A DNA stretch of 16,999 nucleotides from an uncultured Eubacteriales bacterium (GCA_905202605.1 CAJKSU010000039.1:1-16999), one strand, 5' to 3'. Positions 7,442 to 14,675 are shown, counted from the stretch's first letter. Notes: generated from the letters alone by a model not told the origin. Translations and numbers: made by a program.

Positions 7442-7849
7442 TCACTCCACGCCCCGCTGGTAGTCGATGGCGTCCTTGAAGCTGATGCGCCCATTGGTCT
7501 GCTTCACTTCACGGACGGACCGGGCGCGGAGTGTCTTGAGATCCTCGTCACTGATTTCCATGCCCGCCGCCAGTACATTCATCATCATGTTGACCTCCAC
7601 CGCCAGTTTGAAGAGCAGGCGGGCGATGCGGTTCTCACTGTCCTGGACGGTTCCGCGCATGGCTGCCACCAGTGCGGGCGGCAGATATGCTGTGGCTTCC
7701 TTGCCGGAAACATAGCCGGCATAGAAGCGGATTGCCTTTTCAATAAACTCGTTCTGGCTCTGGCAGTTATCCCTTTCACAGAGTTCTTTGACCAGTTGCT
7801 GTGTTTCGGGAGCAATACGCAGAGCGAACTTGATTTTTTCTCTCGCCAT
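7442..7849 (-). CDS. Relaxosome accessory protein, ribbon-helix-helix-like (MobC-type)
   Basis: A 135-residue protein encoded directly before the relaxase. Residues 5-45 read as a ribbon-helix-helix DNA-binding unit: a short strand (KIKFALRI), then helix APETQQLVKELCERD, a turn, and helix SQNEFIEKAIRFYAGYV. The C-terminal half is helical (LARLLFKLAVEVNMMMNVLAAG type) and could mediate dimerisation or relaxase contact, as in MobC proteins. It would bind the oriT repeats just upstream and help the relaxase to open the nic site. I chose ATG 7849 because GGAGG lies five bases upstream; the TTG at 7861 overlaps that site. An intrinsic terminator lies in its leader, and the spacing to the relaxase is 22 bases. 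Confidence 0.8.
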   Translation of the reverse strand: MAREKIKFALRIAPETQQLVKELCERDNCQSQNEFIEKAIRFYAGYVSGKEATAYLPPALVAAMRGTVQDSENRIARLLFKLAVEVNMMMNVLAAGMEISDEDLKTLRARSVREVKQTNGRISFKDAIDYQRGVE

Positions 7850-7863
7850 ACTTTCCTCCAATC

Positions 7864-7895
7864 AAAAATCCCTGACCTTTGCATGGCCAGGGATT
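7864..7895 (-). terminator. Intrinsic terminator in the relaxosome-gene leader
   Basis: On the minus strand an 11-base stem (AATCCCTGGCC with GGTCAGGGATT, one mismatch) with a 7-base loop is followed by a run of five T residues. The T-run ends a few bases before the GGAGG of the relaxosome gene. It looks like a leader attenuator, or a roadblock protecting the relaxase operon from transcription coming through oriT. Confidence 0.75.
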
Positions 7896-7978
7896 CGTTT
7901 TCTTTAAGAGGCTTCTTTACTTCAAAGCTGAATGCCGCCCATACTTTGCTTTTGTGCCTCCTTTTCTGTCCATATCCC

Positions 7979-7987
7979 TGTTATAAT
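7979..7987 (+). promoter_or_regulatory. Possible plus-strand extended -10 facing oriT
   Basis: TGTTATAAT (7979-7987) is an exact extended -10 on the plus strand, but no -35 is visible at 16-18 bases and no plus-strand gene follows. Transcription from it would cross the oriT repeats and reach the strong hairpin at 8110-8138. It may be functional or fortuitous. Confidence 0.3.
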
Positions 7988-8026
7988 GCCGGATAAACGC
8001 CGAAGTGATGGGCCATTCCAGCCGTG

Positions 8027-8068
8027 GTGACCCCCGGTGTGATCCCATCCCCTGAAAAGTGACCCCCG
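8027..8068 (+). repeat. Direct repeats GTGACCCCCG in oriT region
   Basis: GTGACCCCCG occurs at 8027-8036 and 8059-8068, exactly 32 bases apart (about three helical turns). Related GACCCCCGC occurs at 8128-8136 in the arm of the oriT hairpin, and a degenerate CGACCCCTCGG follows near 8157. Spaced repeats like these are typical binding sites for a relaxosome protein such as the one encoded next door. Confidence 0.6.
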
Positions 8069-8109
8069 CAAAACCGTTCCCCGGCCCGCATTGCGGGGCG
8101 GTGTGAGCC

Positions 8110-8138
8110 GAGCGGGGGACGCTTTGCGACCCCCGCTC
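8110..8138. repeat. oriT inverted repeat (relaxase recognition hairpin)
   Basis: GAGCGGGGG (8110-8118) and CCCCCGCTC (8130-8138) are perfect complements. Inside them CGC and GCG (8120-8122, 8126-8128) pair after one A-A mismatch, leaving a TTT loop. It lies three bases before TATCCTGC. In MOBP systems such as RP4, an inverted repeat at this position is bound by the relaxosome. Confidence 0.75.
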
Positions 8139-8140
8139 TT

Positions 8141-8148
8141 TATCCTGC
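8141..8148 (+). other. Predicted nic site of oriT, TATCCTG|C
   Basis: TATCCTGC matches the nic core of the IncP/RP4 MOBP family (YATCCTG|Y), with cleavage expected between G8147 and C8148 on the plus strand. Its place directly after a strong inverted repeat, in a non-coding region beside a MOBP relaxase and its partner, makes a chance match unlikely. By the RP4 rule the strand is led from 8148 towards higher coordinates. Confidence 0.72.
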
Positions 8149-8168
8149 ACTGTTTTCGACCCCTCGGT

Positions 8169-8193
8169 TCACCCTCGCTAAAGGCGAAAGTGA
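8169..8193. repeat. Second imperfect hairpin downstream of nic
   Basis: TCACCCTCGC (8169-8178) and GCGAAAGTGA (8184-8193) pair at eight of ten positions around a TAAAG loop. It begins about 20 bases 3' of the predicted nic site and could shape the transferred strand or serve as a protein site. No gene overlaps it. Confidence 0.4.
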
Positions 8194-8356
8194 GAGGCCA
8201 TCAACGCAGGACGGTCACTGCTCATTTTAGGAACGGCCCGCACAAAGCCCCCACAAATCGCCGGGAGGGACGGCAGGGGTACGGATGCCACCCAGCCCCG
8301 GAAAAGGGCACACCGGGCCGCACAGGGGGCAATGGCGGGGGAATGCGCTCCACTTC
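8194..8356. other. Non-coding interval between oriT and operon terminator
   Basis: Neither strand holds a frame with a credible start and ribosome binding site. The stretch is G/C-rich with several short G or C runs (for example GGCAGGGG and GGCGGGGG) and weak complementary segments near 8296-8320. It is probably the rest of the oriT region; I see nothing more definite. Confidence 0.4.
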
Positions 8357-8357
8357 A

Positions 8358-8385
8358 CAAAAAGAGCCGTGCTGCCGCACGGCTT
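8358..8385 (-). terminator. Intrinsic terminator of the leading-region operon
   Basis: A perfect 8-base-pair stem (AGCCGTGC and GCACGGCT, 8365-8372 and 8377-8384) with a GGCA loop on the minus strand is followed by CTTTTTG. It lies about 30 bases downstream of the stop of the 151-aa gene at 8413 and separates the operon from oriT. Confidence 0.85.
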
Positions 8386-8412
8386 CTCATGGAGCATCGG
8401 CTATTGGTTTGC

Positions 8413-8868
8413 TCAGTTCTGTGTGCAGGCCATAGACACCTGGGCCCCCTCGTTCTCTGTCTGGCTCTTGATGATCCAGTCCGTCAGGTTCTGGCATTCA
8501 CTCAATTCCCTGGCCAGTGCGTACATTTCACGGCGGCCATCGGCGCTGTTCAGCTTCACTGCTGTCTCGAACAAGCCCCAGATATTATCCAGGGTTTGGA
8601 GGCCGCTGGCGTTTATCGGCAGGTCTTTTTCCTCCATCACATGATTCACCTTTTCGGGCTCGGCTGCTTGGGTAACTGCGATTTCTTCCTGACGGATCAA
8701 GTCCAGCCACCGCTGTGTGTCTGGTATTGGAAGTCCCCATGCCGTTCCAACCTGTGTCACAGCCTTTCGATATGGAGTTACATCCACAGCTGTTCCATAG
8801 AGCATAAGGTATGCAATGGCCTCCTTTGCGAGATTTTCCTGCAGTTTACATACTTGTTTGGCTTTCAT
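8413..8868 (-). CDS. Uncharacterised 151-aa protein, last gene of the operon
   Basis: I do not recognise a family. The protein begins MKAKQVCKLQENLAKEAIAY and looks wholly helical and soluble. It has a central segment PIPDTQRWLDLIRQEEIAV and a second helical half (about residues 85-135, LQTLDNIWGLFETAVKLNSA). The start is ATG 8868, seven bases after AAAGGAG. A longer frame to 8964 exists but has no ribosome binding site and is rejected. A 165-base gap separates it from the gene upstream, larger than anywhere else in this operon, so it may have its own promoter, although I see no clear one. An intrinsic terminator follows. Its position nearest oriT means it would be the first complete gene to enter a recipient if the transfer direction is as predicted. 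Confidence 0.8.
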   Translation of the reverse strand: MKAKQVCKLQENLAKEAIAYLMLYGTAVDVTPYRKAVTQVGTAWGLPIPDTQRWLDLIRQEEIAVTQAAEPEKVNHVMEEKDLPINASGLQTLDNIWGLFETAVKLNSADGRREMYALARELSECQNLTDWIIKSQTENEGAQVSMACTQN

Positions 8869-9033
8869 TCGTTGAACTCCTTTCCTCGGATTTTTGGTTT
8901 GTTTCAGGCGCCGGTTGGCTGCCCATGCAACAACACAATGCCACACTTCCGGAGAGAAATCCATTCATCATTGCCAATAAAAAGCGGCTTGAGAAGCTGT
9001 GGGAAGTCGATAAAATTTACCGAGCGGCGTTTC
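8869..9033. other. 165-base gap without a supported gene
   Basis: The minus strand carries only the AGGAAAGGAG ribosome binding site for the gene at 8868. No clear -35/-10 pair, hairpin terminator or short frame with a ribosome binding site is seen, though an unrecognised promoter is plausible because the gap is unusually long for this operon. Confidence 0.35.
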
Positions 9034-10476
9034 CTACAGCCGAATCTCCAGCCCTTCTTCCGCCTGCTCCCGCAGCAGGGCGGTCCTTGTTTCCCCCAAG
9101 CTCTGTCCATTCTGTTGGTGACAGTAGGCGTCCATCTGGTTCCACAACTGGACCTGTTCCGCGGAAGTCAGCGGGTAGAAAAACTCAAACTCATGACCGT
9201 CAGAGCAGACGAGACATACGGTCAATGCGCTGTCTATCCGCCCGGTCTTCCAGCCAAAATTGGCGTACACATTCAGCCAGTCATCGTTGAAGGCAGAGGC
9301 AACATTGGTACCAAATACTGCGTCAGGATCGAAGTTTATGGGGATATAGAAGTTCAGTTTCCCATCGCACTCTGTGATCTCATCGGTGAAGGATACCGCA
9401 TCTACCGGCAGCCTTTTGGTACCTGCAGTGAGTTCCGGAGGGGCTTCACGCTCCATATCCAACTGTGCGTAGTAATCGTTCAGCGTTTTCCCGGTCCTGC
9501 CGAGGTAGTCCGCTTCCATCTGTTTTCGCAAAAGAGCCCGTTCTTCTTTTCCCAGGGGATAGGTGAAAAGTTTCTGTACCACTCCATCCTGGCGATGTAG
9601 AGTAAGGGAAAGGGTGGCGTCGGCCTCCTGCCGTGCGGCGTCGTAATTGCAGAGAATATCCAGCCAGCCCCCCGGCTCTAAACAGTCCGCCGCCGGGCCA
9701 AGAACCTCCCGCTGGGCCTCATCGCTGGTGAAGTCAAACTGAAAATTCAGTCCATGGCCTGACAGAATGATCTCCTCCGAGAAGGTAAGATCGCCCTCCC
9801 GCAGAGGTCGGATTCCTCTGGTTTCAATCGAACCAAAGGTCTGCAATTCAATATTCCGGCCGTACAGATAATCTACAAGTCTGCGCCATTGTTCGTTTCT
9901 CTGGAGGTTGCGAGTTCGGTTGGCGTGGTAGGCGGCCGTAGATACATCCTTGTTTTTGAAGGTCTGCCAACCGTCTGCGAGATTCAGCGCGGAACACCAG
10001 CCGGCATCCAGATCAATCTCAAACGCACCTGATACTTTGCCAGTATTTTCGAGGCGCAAGGCGGCCAATTCATCAAACCGCTCCCGCGTAATGGGCTGTG
10101 TCTTATAAAAGTGGTGGGAGAAACCGCCCTTCACCGCCTCGGCGTCTCCTTGCAGATAACGGCGCAGCCGTATGGCCACATCCAGAAATTCCTCGCCATT
10201 ACCCGTTGAGAAGATACTGTCATGGCCATTCTCCCGAATATGAAAAGCCGCATAGACTTTCTGGTCTTCCGCTGCCTGTGCTGACTCCAGTTCTTCCTTT
10301 GTGATAGCTGTTTCAATCTGTACCCACCGTTCTAATGGAACAGTTTCGTTGTACAGCGTTATCAAATAATCCTGCAGATGCCGTTTAACATTACTGCCTT
10401 GCGCCTTCAGCGCCTCCTCCAGCGCCGCCCAGCGCCGCTGATCCAGCCACGCCTCGGTAGATACAGAATCGGCCAT
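9034..10476 (-). CDS. Uncharacterised 480-aa mobile-element protein with duplicated domain
   Basis: No known enzymatic motif is visible. Residues 1-60 (ALEEALKAQGSNVKRHLQDY and following) look like a small helical, possibly DNA-binding unit. Residues 66-215 form a mixed region. Two similar domains of about 95 residues follow at roughly 243-338 and 374-468. Both begin LNF, share a W-L segment, then F-YPL, then a QM(E/D)A-Y helix and a GK/GQ-TL/SL end, so the C-terminal half arose by internal duplication. The ATG shares its A with the TAA of the DUF6103 gene (TAATG), so the two are translationally coupled and probably act together. Proteins with this layout occur beside DUF6103 in Firmicutes ICEs, but their role is unknown. 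Confidence 0.85.
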   Translation of the reverse strand: MADSVSTEAWLDQRRWAALEEALKAQGSNVKRHLQDYLITLYNETVPLERWVQIETAITKEELESAQAAEDQKVYAAFHIRENGHDSIFSTGNGEEFLDVAIRLRRYLQGDAEAVKGGFSHHFYKTQPITRERFDELAALRLENTGKVSGAFEIDLDAGWCSALNLADGWQTFKNKDVSTAAYHANRTRNLQRNEQWRRLVDYLYGRNIELQTFGSIETRGIRPLREGDLTFSEEIILSGHGLNFQFDFTSDEAQREVLGPAADCLEPGGWLDILCNYDAARQEADATLSLTLHRQDGVVQKLFTYPLGKEERALLRKQMEADYLGRTGKTLNDYYAQLDMEREAPPELTAGTKRLPVDAVSFTDEITECDGKLNFYIPINFDPDAVFGTNVASAFNDDWLNVYANFGWKTGRIDSALTVCLVCSDGHEFEFFYPLTSAEQVQLWNQMDAYCHQQNGQSLGETRTALLREQAEEGLEIRL

Positions 10477-10736
10477 TATTCAACCCCCTTCTTCTCGTCA
10501 AAAGTATCCGGCGCGGCGCTTCGAGGGGACCGGGCAGGCCGCGGGCGGGGCTGTTCCTCCGGCTCCGCCATGCTTTCAATATACTCCCTGGTCTGAGAAG
10601 GCACATATTTTTTGTAGAGCTTCTCCATGAACATATCCAGTTCCAACTCTAAAGAGGTACCGTTCTTTCCCGCATAGAACTGGACGGCTTTGAGTTTTTC
10701 CTGCTCAAATGAAACCGTGACTGTGGCTTTTTTCAT
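10476..10736 (-). CDS. DUF6103 family protein, 86 aa
   Basis: A short conserved mobile-element protein: it begins MKKATVTVSFEQEKLKAVQF, followed by the helix SLELELDMFMEKLYKKYVP and TREYIESM, then a Pro/Arg-rich tail. The beta-strand followed by two helices resembles a ribbon-helix-helix unit, so DNA binding is possible, but this is inference. I recognise the sequence style as DUF6103. The start is ATG 10736 with GGAGGG upstream; a longer frame to 10892 runs into the preceding gene and is rejected. It starts 13 bases after the stop of the 485-aa gene, and its stop overlaps the start of the 480-aa gene. Confidence 0.85.
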   Translation of the reverse strand: MKKATVTVSFEQEKLKAVQFYAGKNGTSLELELDMFMEKLYKKYVPSQTREYIESMAEPEEQPRPRPARSPRSAAPDTFDEKKGVE

Positions 10737-10749
10737 CGTGATCCCTCCA

Positions 10750-12207
10750 TTACAGAAACAGTTCCATGGCATGTTCTGCCCTGGAACTGTTGGCAAGTGT
10801 TTCATCGTATTGTGCCAGAAGCTGTGAATTGACGCCGTCCAGAACCAGTTCCACTCCATAGGGGCCGGGGCGGATGGCGGCAATCTTGGCATCCAGAAGA
10901 GCCGAGAATTCTTCTTTGCCCTGGGCGGTCAGACGGGGAAGGTCCGCTGCGGGCACCCAGCCAACATCTTCGGCGGCATGAACTAAATAGACATCATGAT
11001 CCGGCAGTCCAAGTGTCAACAGATCCCGCAGATGGACGGCCGGGGCTTCCGCCAGCGCATGGAGCTGCTGCTCCTGCACAGGCTCTGGTGGAAAATACAC
11101 TCTGGTTTCACTGCCATCCCTGCAGAAATAATCGACCTTTCTCCACTCGCCGCCATGGGCAACCTGCAACTCCCCAAGATGGCTGTATCTCCAGTTCCGA
11201 TTATTTTCCTTGCACCACTGGACTACATGGTCGCTGACGCTGCCGGACTTCCAGTCGAAGGTGAAGAGAGTTTCACCCTTCTGCCGGAGCAGTTCCGTCC
11301 ACTGTACCCGGTCTGTGAAGCCCATACTTCGGGCAACAAACGCCTCACACATCCGGATCGCCCAGTCGGACGGCTCTGCCTGATGTTCATGTTTCTTTCT
11401 GAACTCCTCCAACTGCCAAAGCAGATCCAACTGATCCTGTTTAATATTGATGTTTCTTTCCTCCTCTTTCGTGTCATCCTTGGACTGTTTATCCAGCGAT
11501 AGATTGTTTCCAAAGGCTTCCGTCAAGCTCTCGTAGATGCTCTCCGTATCCCATTCGCCAGCGGCAGTCAGCCGGCCAGCGATCTCCCGCAGGGTCGTTT
11601 CCTGGGCAAGCATCTCATCGCCGGAGATAAGCCAGGGCCACATCTTCGAGGTTTCCTGCTCAAAGCGAATGTAGTCCACGATGTCCTGGTATGCGTCATC
11701 GCAGTCAGGCTCATAGCGGTGGGCGAGATCGAAGCCCATGGCCTCAATCTCCTGATTAGTCAGTCCCAACTCATTGTGAAGCGTCTTGTAGAGTTCCTCA
11801 CTTCCGTCATGCTCCGCAAGGAAAGCTATGAGCCTGTTCTGGATTCTGTTGGCGCCTGCCGTTGGAAAATGGTTTGCCAGGGCATCCAAGCTCTCCCGCA
11901 GGCTGCCGGCCCGGTGGTCATATTCCAACCGTATTCGCCCATTGTCCAGATCAATGACCGCCCGCTGTTCCGCAGCCCCGCCATGACCAAGGTCATGGCT
12001 CAGGGCCTCCGCTTCATCTGCAAATACCCGCCTGAGTGGAGTGCCGCGTTCAGCGGCAGCGAGAGAAAGAGCCTCCGCGAAGCTGCTGTTCTCATTTTCC
12101 GCGATGGCAGCGGCCCGCGCTAACAGTGGATACAGCCCCACAAGCCCAGCTCCATCCTCGCCTACAAAAGCGGTTTGCCGTCCCCGTTGCTCTACTTGAT
12201 ACAGCAC
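10750..12207 (-). CDS. Uncharacterised 485-aa mobile-element protein
   Basis: The family function is unknown. The N-terminus (MLYQVEQRGRQTAFVGEDG) is followed by an acidic helical region. A module at about residues 125-165 (ELYKTLHNELGLTNQEIEAM, GF next) also occurs in the 444-aa protein upstream. The linker around 240-255 is highly charged (KQSKDDTKEEER). The last 230 residues contain several tryptophans (DWAIRMCEAF, RNWRYSHLGE, DVGWVPAADLP) and end in a domain with LLDAKIAAIRPGPYGVELVL. No signal peptide or membrane segment is present. The start is GTG 12207. GGGAGGG is 11 bases upstream, a slightly long spacing, but no better start is in frame. It is 46 bases from the preceding gene and inside the operon. 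Confidence 0.82.
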   Translation of the reverse strand: MLYQVEQRGRQTAFVGEDGAGLVGLYPLLARAAAIAENENSSFAEALSLAAAERGTPLRRVFADEAEALSHDLGHGGAAEQRAVIDLDNGRIRLEYDHRAGSLRESLDALANHFPTAGANRIQNRLIAFLAEHDGSEELYKTLHNELGLTNQEIEAMGFDLAHRYEPDCDDAYQDIVDYIRFEQETSKMWPWLISGDEMLAQETTLREIAGRLTAAGEWDTESIYESLTEAFGNNLSLDKQSKDDTKEEERNINIKQDQLDLLWQLEEFRKKHEHQAEPSDWAIRMCEAFVARSMGFTDRVQWTELLRQKGETLFTFDWKSGSVSDHVVQWCKENNRNWRYSHLGELQVAHGGEWRKVDYFCRDGSETRVYFPPEPVQEQQLHALAEAPAVHLRDLLTLGLPDHDVYLVHAAEDVGWVPAADLPRLTAQGKEEFSALLDAKIAAIRPGPYGVELVLDGVNSQLLAQYDETLANSSRAEHAMELFL

Positions 12208-12253
12208 TGCCGTAGTATCCCTCCCATCGTTTTATTACCGTGTTCTGTCTGTT

Positions 12254-13588
12254 TTACATAGAGAGATCCTGTTCCTCACCCATCTCCACATCCCACATGG
12301 TCCGGACCTCATTCAGGTAATACCCAGCCAGTTCTTTGTCCTCGCAAAAGAAGGGGACGATGCCGCGGACCCCATAGTGCTCCTCACCAACCGCTGGGTT
12401 GTACCGCCCAAGCACATAGTGAAGGGGGACTTTTTCCATTGTGAAAAAAGTTCCCCGCACAGAGCAAGTCTTGTCCTTTTCATCCACGCTCTCTATTACT
12501 CCACCGCGTAGATCGAAATCGCCGGGGCCTCCATATGGCTCGGTAGCGACAAACAGCACCTTGTCTCCAGCCGTCAGCTCCTTAGCTAACAGGCAGTCCC
12601 GCATACGGGAAATGATTTCATCACGGGAGGTGAAGCTCTCGGCCTCCTGGATTTCATCGCTCTCCAGTTCGAGAGCGGACAGAGCCTGCTGGTACGCGGT
12701 ATGAAGCCGTTCATCCGGCACATTTGGGTCAAGGCAGTAACCGAAAGCCCCTGGAGCCAGGCGGGTGATTCGTTCCTCATCTGGGATCTGTTGTAATTCT
12801 TCATAGGCGGAAAGCAGATTCACCAGCTTCCCTGATTTTGGGAGAAGGTCAGACTGCACCTCAGATGCTTCGATCTGCTCGTCCACATATTCATCATACA
12901 GAGCGAAGCCGAGGCATCCAATTTCATCGTTGCAGATTTCCAATGTGTTATGAAGGATATCGTAGAGGCTGCTGTCATCGAAATACTCTGCCATATAGTT
13001 CAGAATGCCTGATATGATCTCCTCCTTCCGCTCTGCGGAAAGAGAGGGGGCGGGCTGCTCCGGCGCCAGGTTTTTGCAGTAGTCCAGATAATAGCAGACA
13101 TCAAAGCACTCGTCCGTCAGGGTGACATCCGCCGCCTCCGGCCGCTGCTCCAGCTTCTCAAGGAGCATGGTATCGAAGCCGTTCCCGTCCTCTATCACCA
13201 ATCCCATTTGCTCATAAAGCTCACTGAAATAATAGCACCAGCTACCCTCGTTGGTGTTTTCCGCTCCCTCCCTGATGATCTTTTCCACTGCCTGCTCCAG
13301 AATGGAATCAACCACCGCTCTTGCTCCGGGCAAGTAGGCAAAGTGTTTCCCCCCATCATAGGCAAAAACTCCGTCTTTATGCCCCTCTCCCAAAACGAGG
13401 ACGCCCTGGTAGATCCGTCTACCGTGTTCATCAGCATAGAACGGCTCTGCAGCCCAGCGGCCATCCTGGTGAGGGCCATTCAAAAAGTCTTGGAATTCCT
13501 CGTCCGGCAGCGTAACCAGCCGAACTGCCTCACACTCAAAGATGTGGAAGCGTCCGGCCTTGGCCGGCAATTGAAGTTTCAGCCGCAA
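12254..13588 (-). CDS. Uncharacterised 444-aa mobile-element protein
   Basis: A soluble acidic protein with no recognised catalytic motif. I place the start at TTG 13588 because GGAGG lies eight bases upstream and the M23 gene stops five bases before; the frame is open to 13783, but the extra 65 residues only mirror the M23 gene. A cysteine- and tyrosine-rich patch (DECFDVCYYLDYC, about 159-171) precedes the module shared with the downstream protein (SLYDILHN, about 207-214, and GF 227-228). The C-terminal 100 residues contain AGDKVLFVATEPYGG, VPLHYVLGRYNP and HYGVRGI, which look like a beta-rich domain often seen in ICE accessory proteins. It lies between the M23 hydrolase and another unknown, inside the operon. 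Confidence 0.8.
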   Translation of the reverse strand: MRLKLQLPAKAGRFHIFECEAVRLVTLPDEEFQDFLNGPHQDGRWAAEPFYADEHGRRIYQGVLVLGEGHKDGVFAYDGGKHFAYLPGARAVVDSILEQAVEKIIREGAENTNEGSWCYYFSELYEQMGLVIEDGNGFDTMLLEKLEQRPEAADVTLTDECFDVCYYLDYCKNLAPEQPAPSLSAERKEEIISGILNYMAEYFDDSSLYDILHNTLEICNDEIGCLGFALYDEYVDEQIEASEVQSDLLPKSGKLVNLLSAYEELQQIPDEERITRLAPGAFGYCLDPNVPDERLHTAYQQALSALELESDEIQEAESFTSRDEIISRMRDCLLAKELTAGDKVLFVATEPYGGPGDFDLRGGVIESVDEKDKTCSVRGTFFTMEKVPLHYVLGRYNPAVGEEHYGVRGIVPFFCEDKELAGYYLNEVRTMWDVEMGEEQDLSM

Positions 13589-13592
13589 AATA

Positions 13593-14675
13593 TCATCCTC
13601 CAGTCTTCGGTAAATAATAGCGGGGATTGGTACGCTCCCCATTGACCCGCACTTCAAAATGCAGATGCGGACCTGTAGACCTCCCAGTGGAACCGGAGAG
13701 GGAAATGATATCCCCAGCCTCCACTGTCTGGCCAACCTGGGCCAGTAGACGGGAATTGTGGCCATACAAGGTGGATAGTCCATTGCCGTGGTCGATTATC
13801 ACATAGTAACCATAGCTGCTGTTATATTGGGAAACTGTGACCGTCCCAGGCAGTGCGGCCCGGATAGGGGTGCCTGTGGGTACTGCCAGATCTATCCCGG
13901 TGTGTCCCCGTGTCTCGCCAGTGAAGGGGTCGCTGCGATACCCGAACTCCGAGGTGACCACGGACTCCCAGCCTGCTCCGATGGGAGAGCAGAAGCCATC
14001 CACCCCAATGAACGGGACATCAGCCCCAGGGAACCAGCCGCCGCTTTCCCCGCTGGGGCTGCCATAAAGGATGAGATGATAGATACTGTCAGCGTTGGCC
14101 TGATGGTCCGCGGTGACCTCGACTCCAATGGCATGGCTGATCCGCTCATAAATTTCAGCCAGGTCTTCAATAGGAACGGCCACCATGTAGGTTTCTGTGG
14201 TCTCCACCTCATTGCCTTCTTCGTCGGTGGTGGTAACCGTTCGGGTTCGCTCCTCATAATCCACGAAACAGTCCGCAAACTCATGGATGCCATCTGTATC
14301 TGGCTGTTCTGCGGCGAAATACAGAGCATAAAAAATGGCCTTGACGCGGGTATCGTCAAGGCTTTTTCCATCTTCGCATTGACTATTGATCTCCGCGATC
14401 ACTTCGTCCAGTTGGTCAAAGCTGTTCCGCATATCCTCGATGTATCTTTGGTACTCCGGCGTGGCGCTGGCGGAAATGGAGCCGCCGTGGAAGCACAGCT
14501 CCACGGCGGACACATTGTGCTGTGAGGTTCCTGAGAGGATGGCGCAAAGCAGAACCACCAGAACGATCAGCGGGGAAAGGATAGCCACAATGCCCCAGCC
14601 CACCTTTTTGCGGGCTTCCTCATTGGAAAGAATTACTATCGCCGCTTTGACGGCCGCTGCAACGGTGGCACTCAT
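13593..14675 (-). CDS. Membrane-anchored M23 peptidoglycan endopeptidase (CD1108-like)
   Basis: A 360-residue zinc metalloprotease that would cut peptidoglycan crosslinks to open the cell wall for the conjugation channel. A single membrane segment (about 26-48, GWGIVAILSPLIVLVVLLCA) anchors it, with the enzyme outside. Residues 70-210 form a stalk containing a threonine-rich TVTTTDEEGNEVETTE stretch. The LytM/M23 domain occupies about 235-355: H258 and D262 (GHTGIDLA) and H339 with H337 (GPHLHFEV) are the zinc and catalytic residues, and YGH306 is also typical. It resembles the CD1108-type hydrolases of Clostridia ICEs, although without a second lytic domain. ATG 14675 overlaps the stop of the 464-aa gene by four bases (ATGA). 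The catalytic set is complete. Confidence 0.92.
   Translation of the reverse strand: MSATVAAAVKAAIVILSNEEARKKVGWGIVAILSPLIVLVVLLCAILSGTSQHNVSAVELCFHGGSISASATPEYQRYIEDMRNSFDQLDEVIAEINSQCEDGKSLDDTRVKAIFYALYFAAEQPDTDGIHEFADCFVDYEERTRTVTTTDEEGNEVETTETYMVAVPIEDLAEIYERISHAIGVEVTADHQANADSIYHLILYGSPSGESGGWFPGADVPFIGVDGFCSPIGAGWESVVTSEFGYRSDPFTGETRGHTGIDLAVPTGTPIRAALPGTVTVSQYNSSYGYYVIIDHGNGLSTLYGHNSRLLAQVGQTVEAGDIISLSGSTGRSTGPHLHFEVRVNGERTNPRYYLPKTGG

Noticed and set aside
7917..8150. A 77-codon minus-strand frame across the oriT region
   Set aside because: The frame runs through the nic region and hairpin arms, has no ribosome binding site, and its composition follows the C-rich repeats.
8027..8193. 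The repeated GACCCCC motifs as a CRISPR array
   Set aside because: There are only a few short repeats, with unequal spacing and no spacers of regular length or cas genes; oriT explains them better.
8869..8964. A 32-residue N-terminal extension of the 151-aa protein
   Set aside because: There is no ribosome binding site before the upstream ATG, while AAAGGAG precedes the internal one.
8332..9600. A 422-codon plus-strand frame across the terminator, the 151-aa gene and part of the 480-aa gene
   Set aside because: It passes through the operon terminator and two minus-strand genes with good starts. No recognisable protein signature is present.
10737..10892. A 52-residue N-terminal extension of the DUF6103 protein
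   Set aside because: It runs into the 485-aa gene in another frame and the DUF6103 similarity starts at the internal ATG with a good ribosome binding site.
13589..13783. A 65-residue N-terminal extension of the 444-aa protein
   Set aside because: It overlaps the catalytic end of the M23 gene in another frame and lacks a ribosome binding site; TTG 13588 with GGAGG is better.
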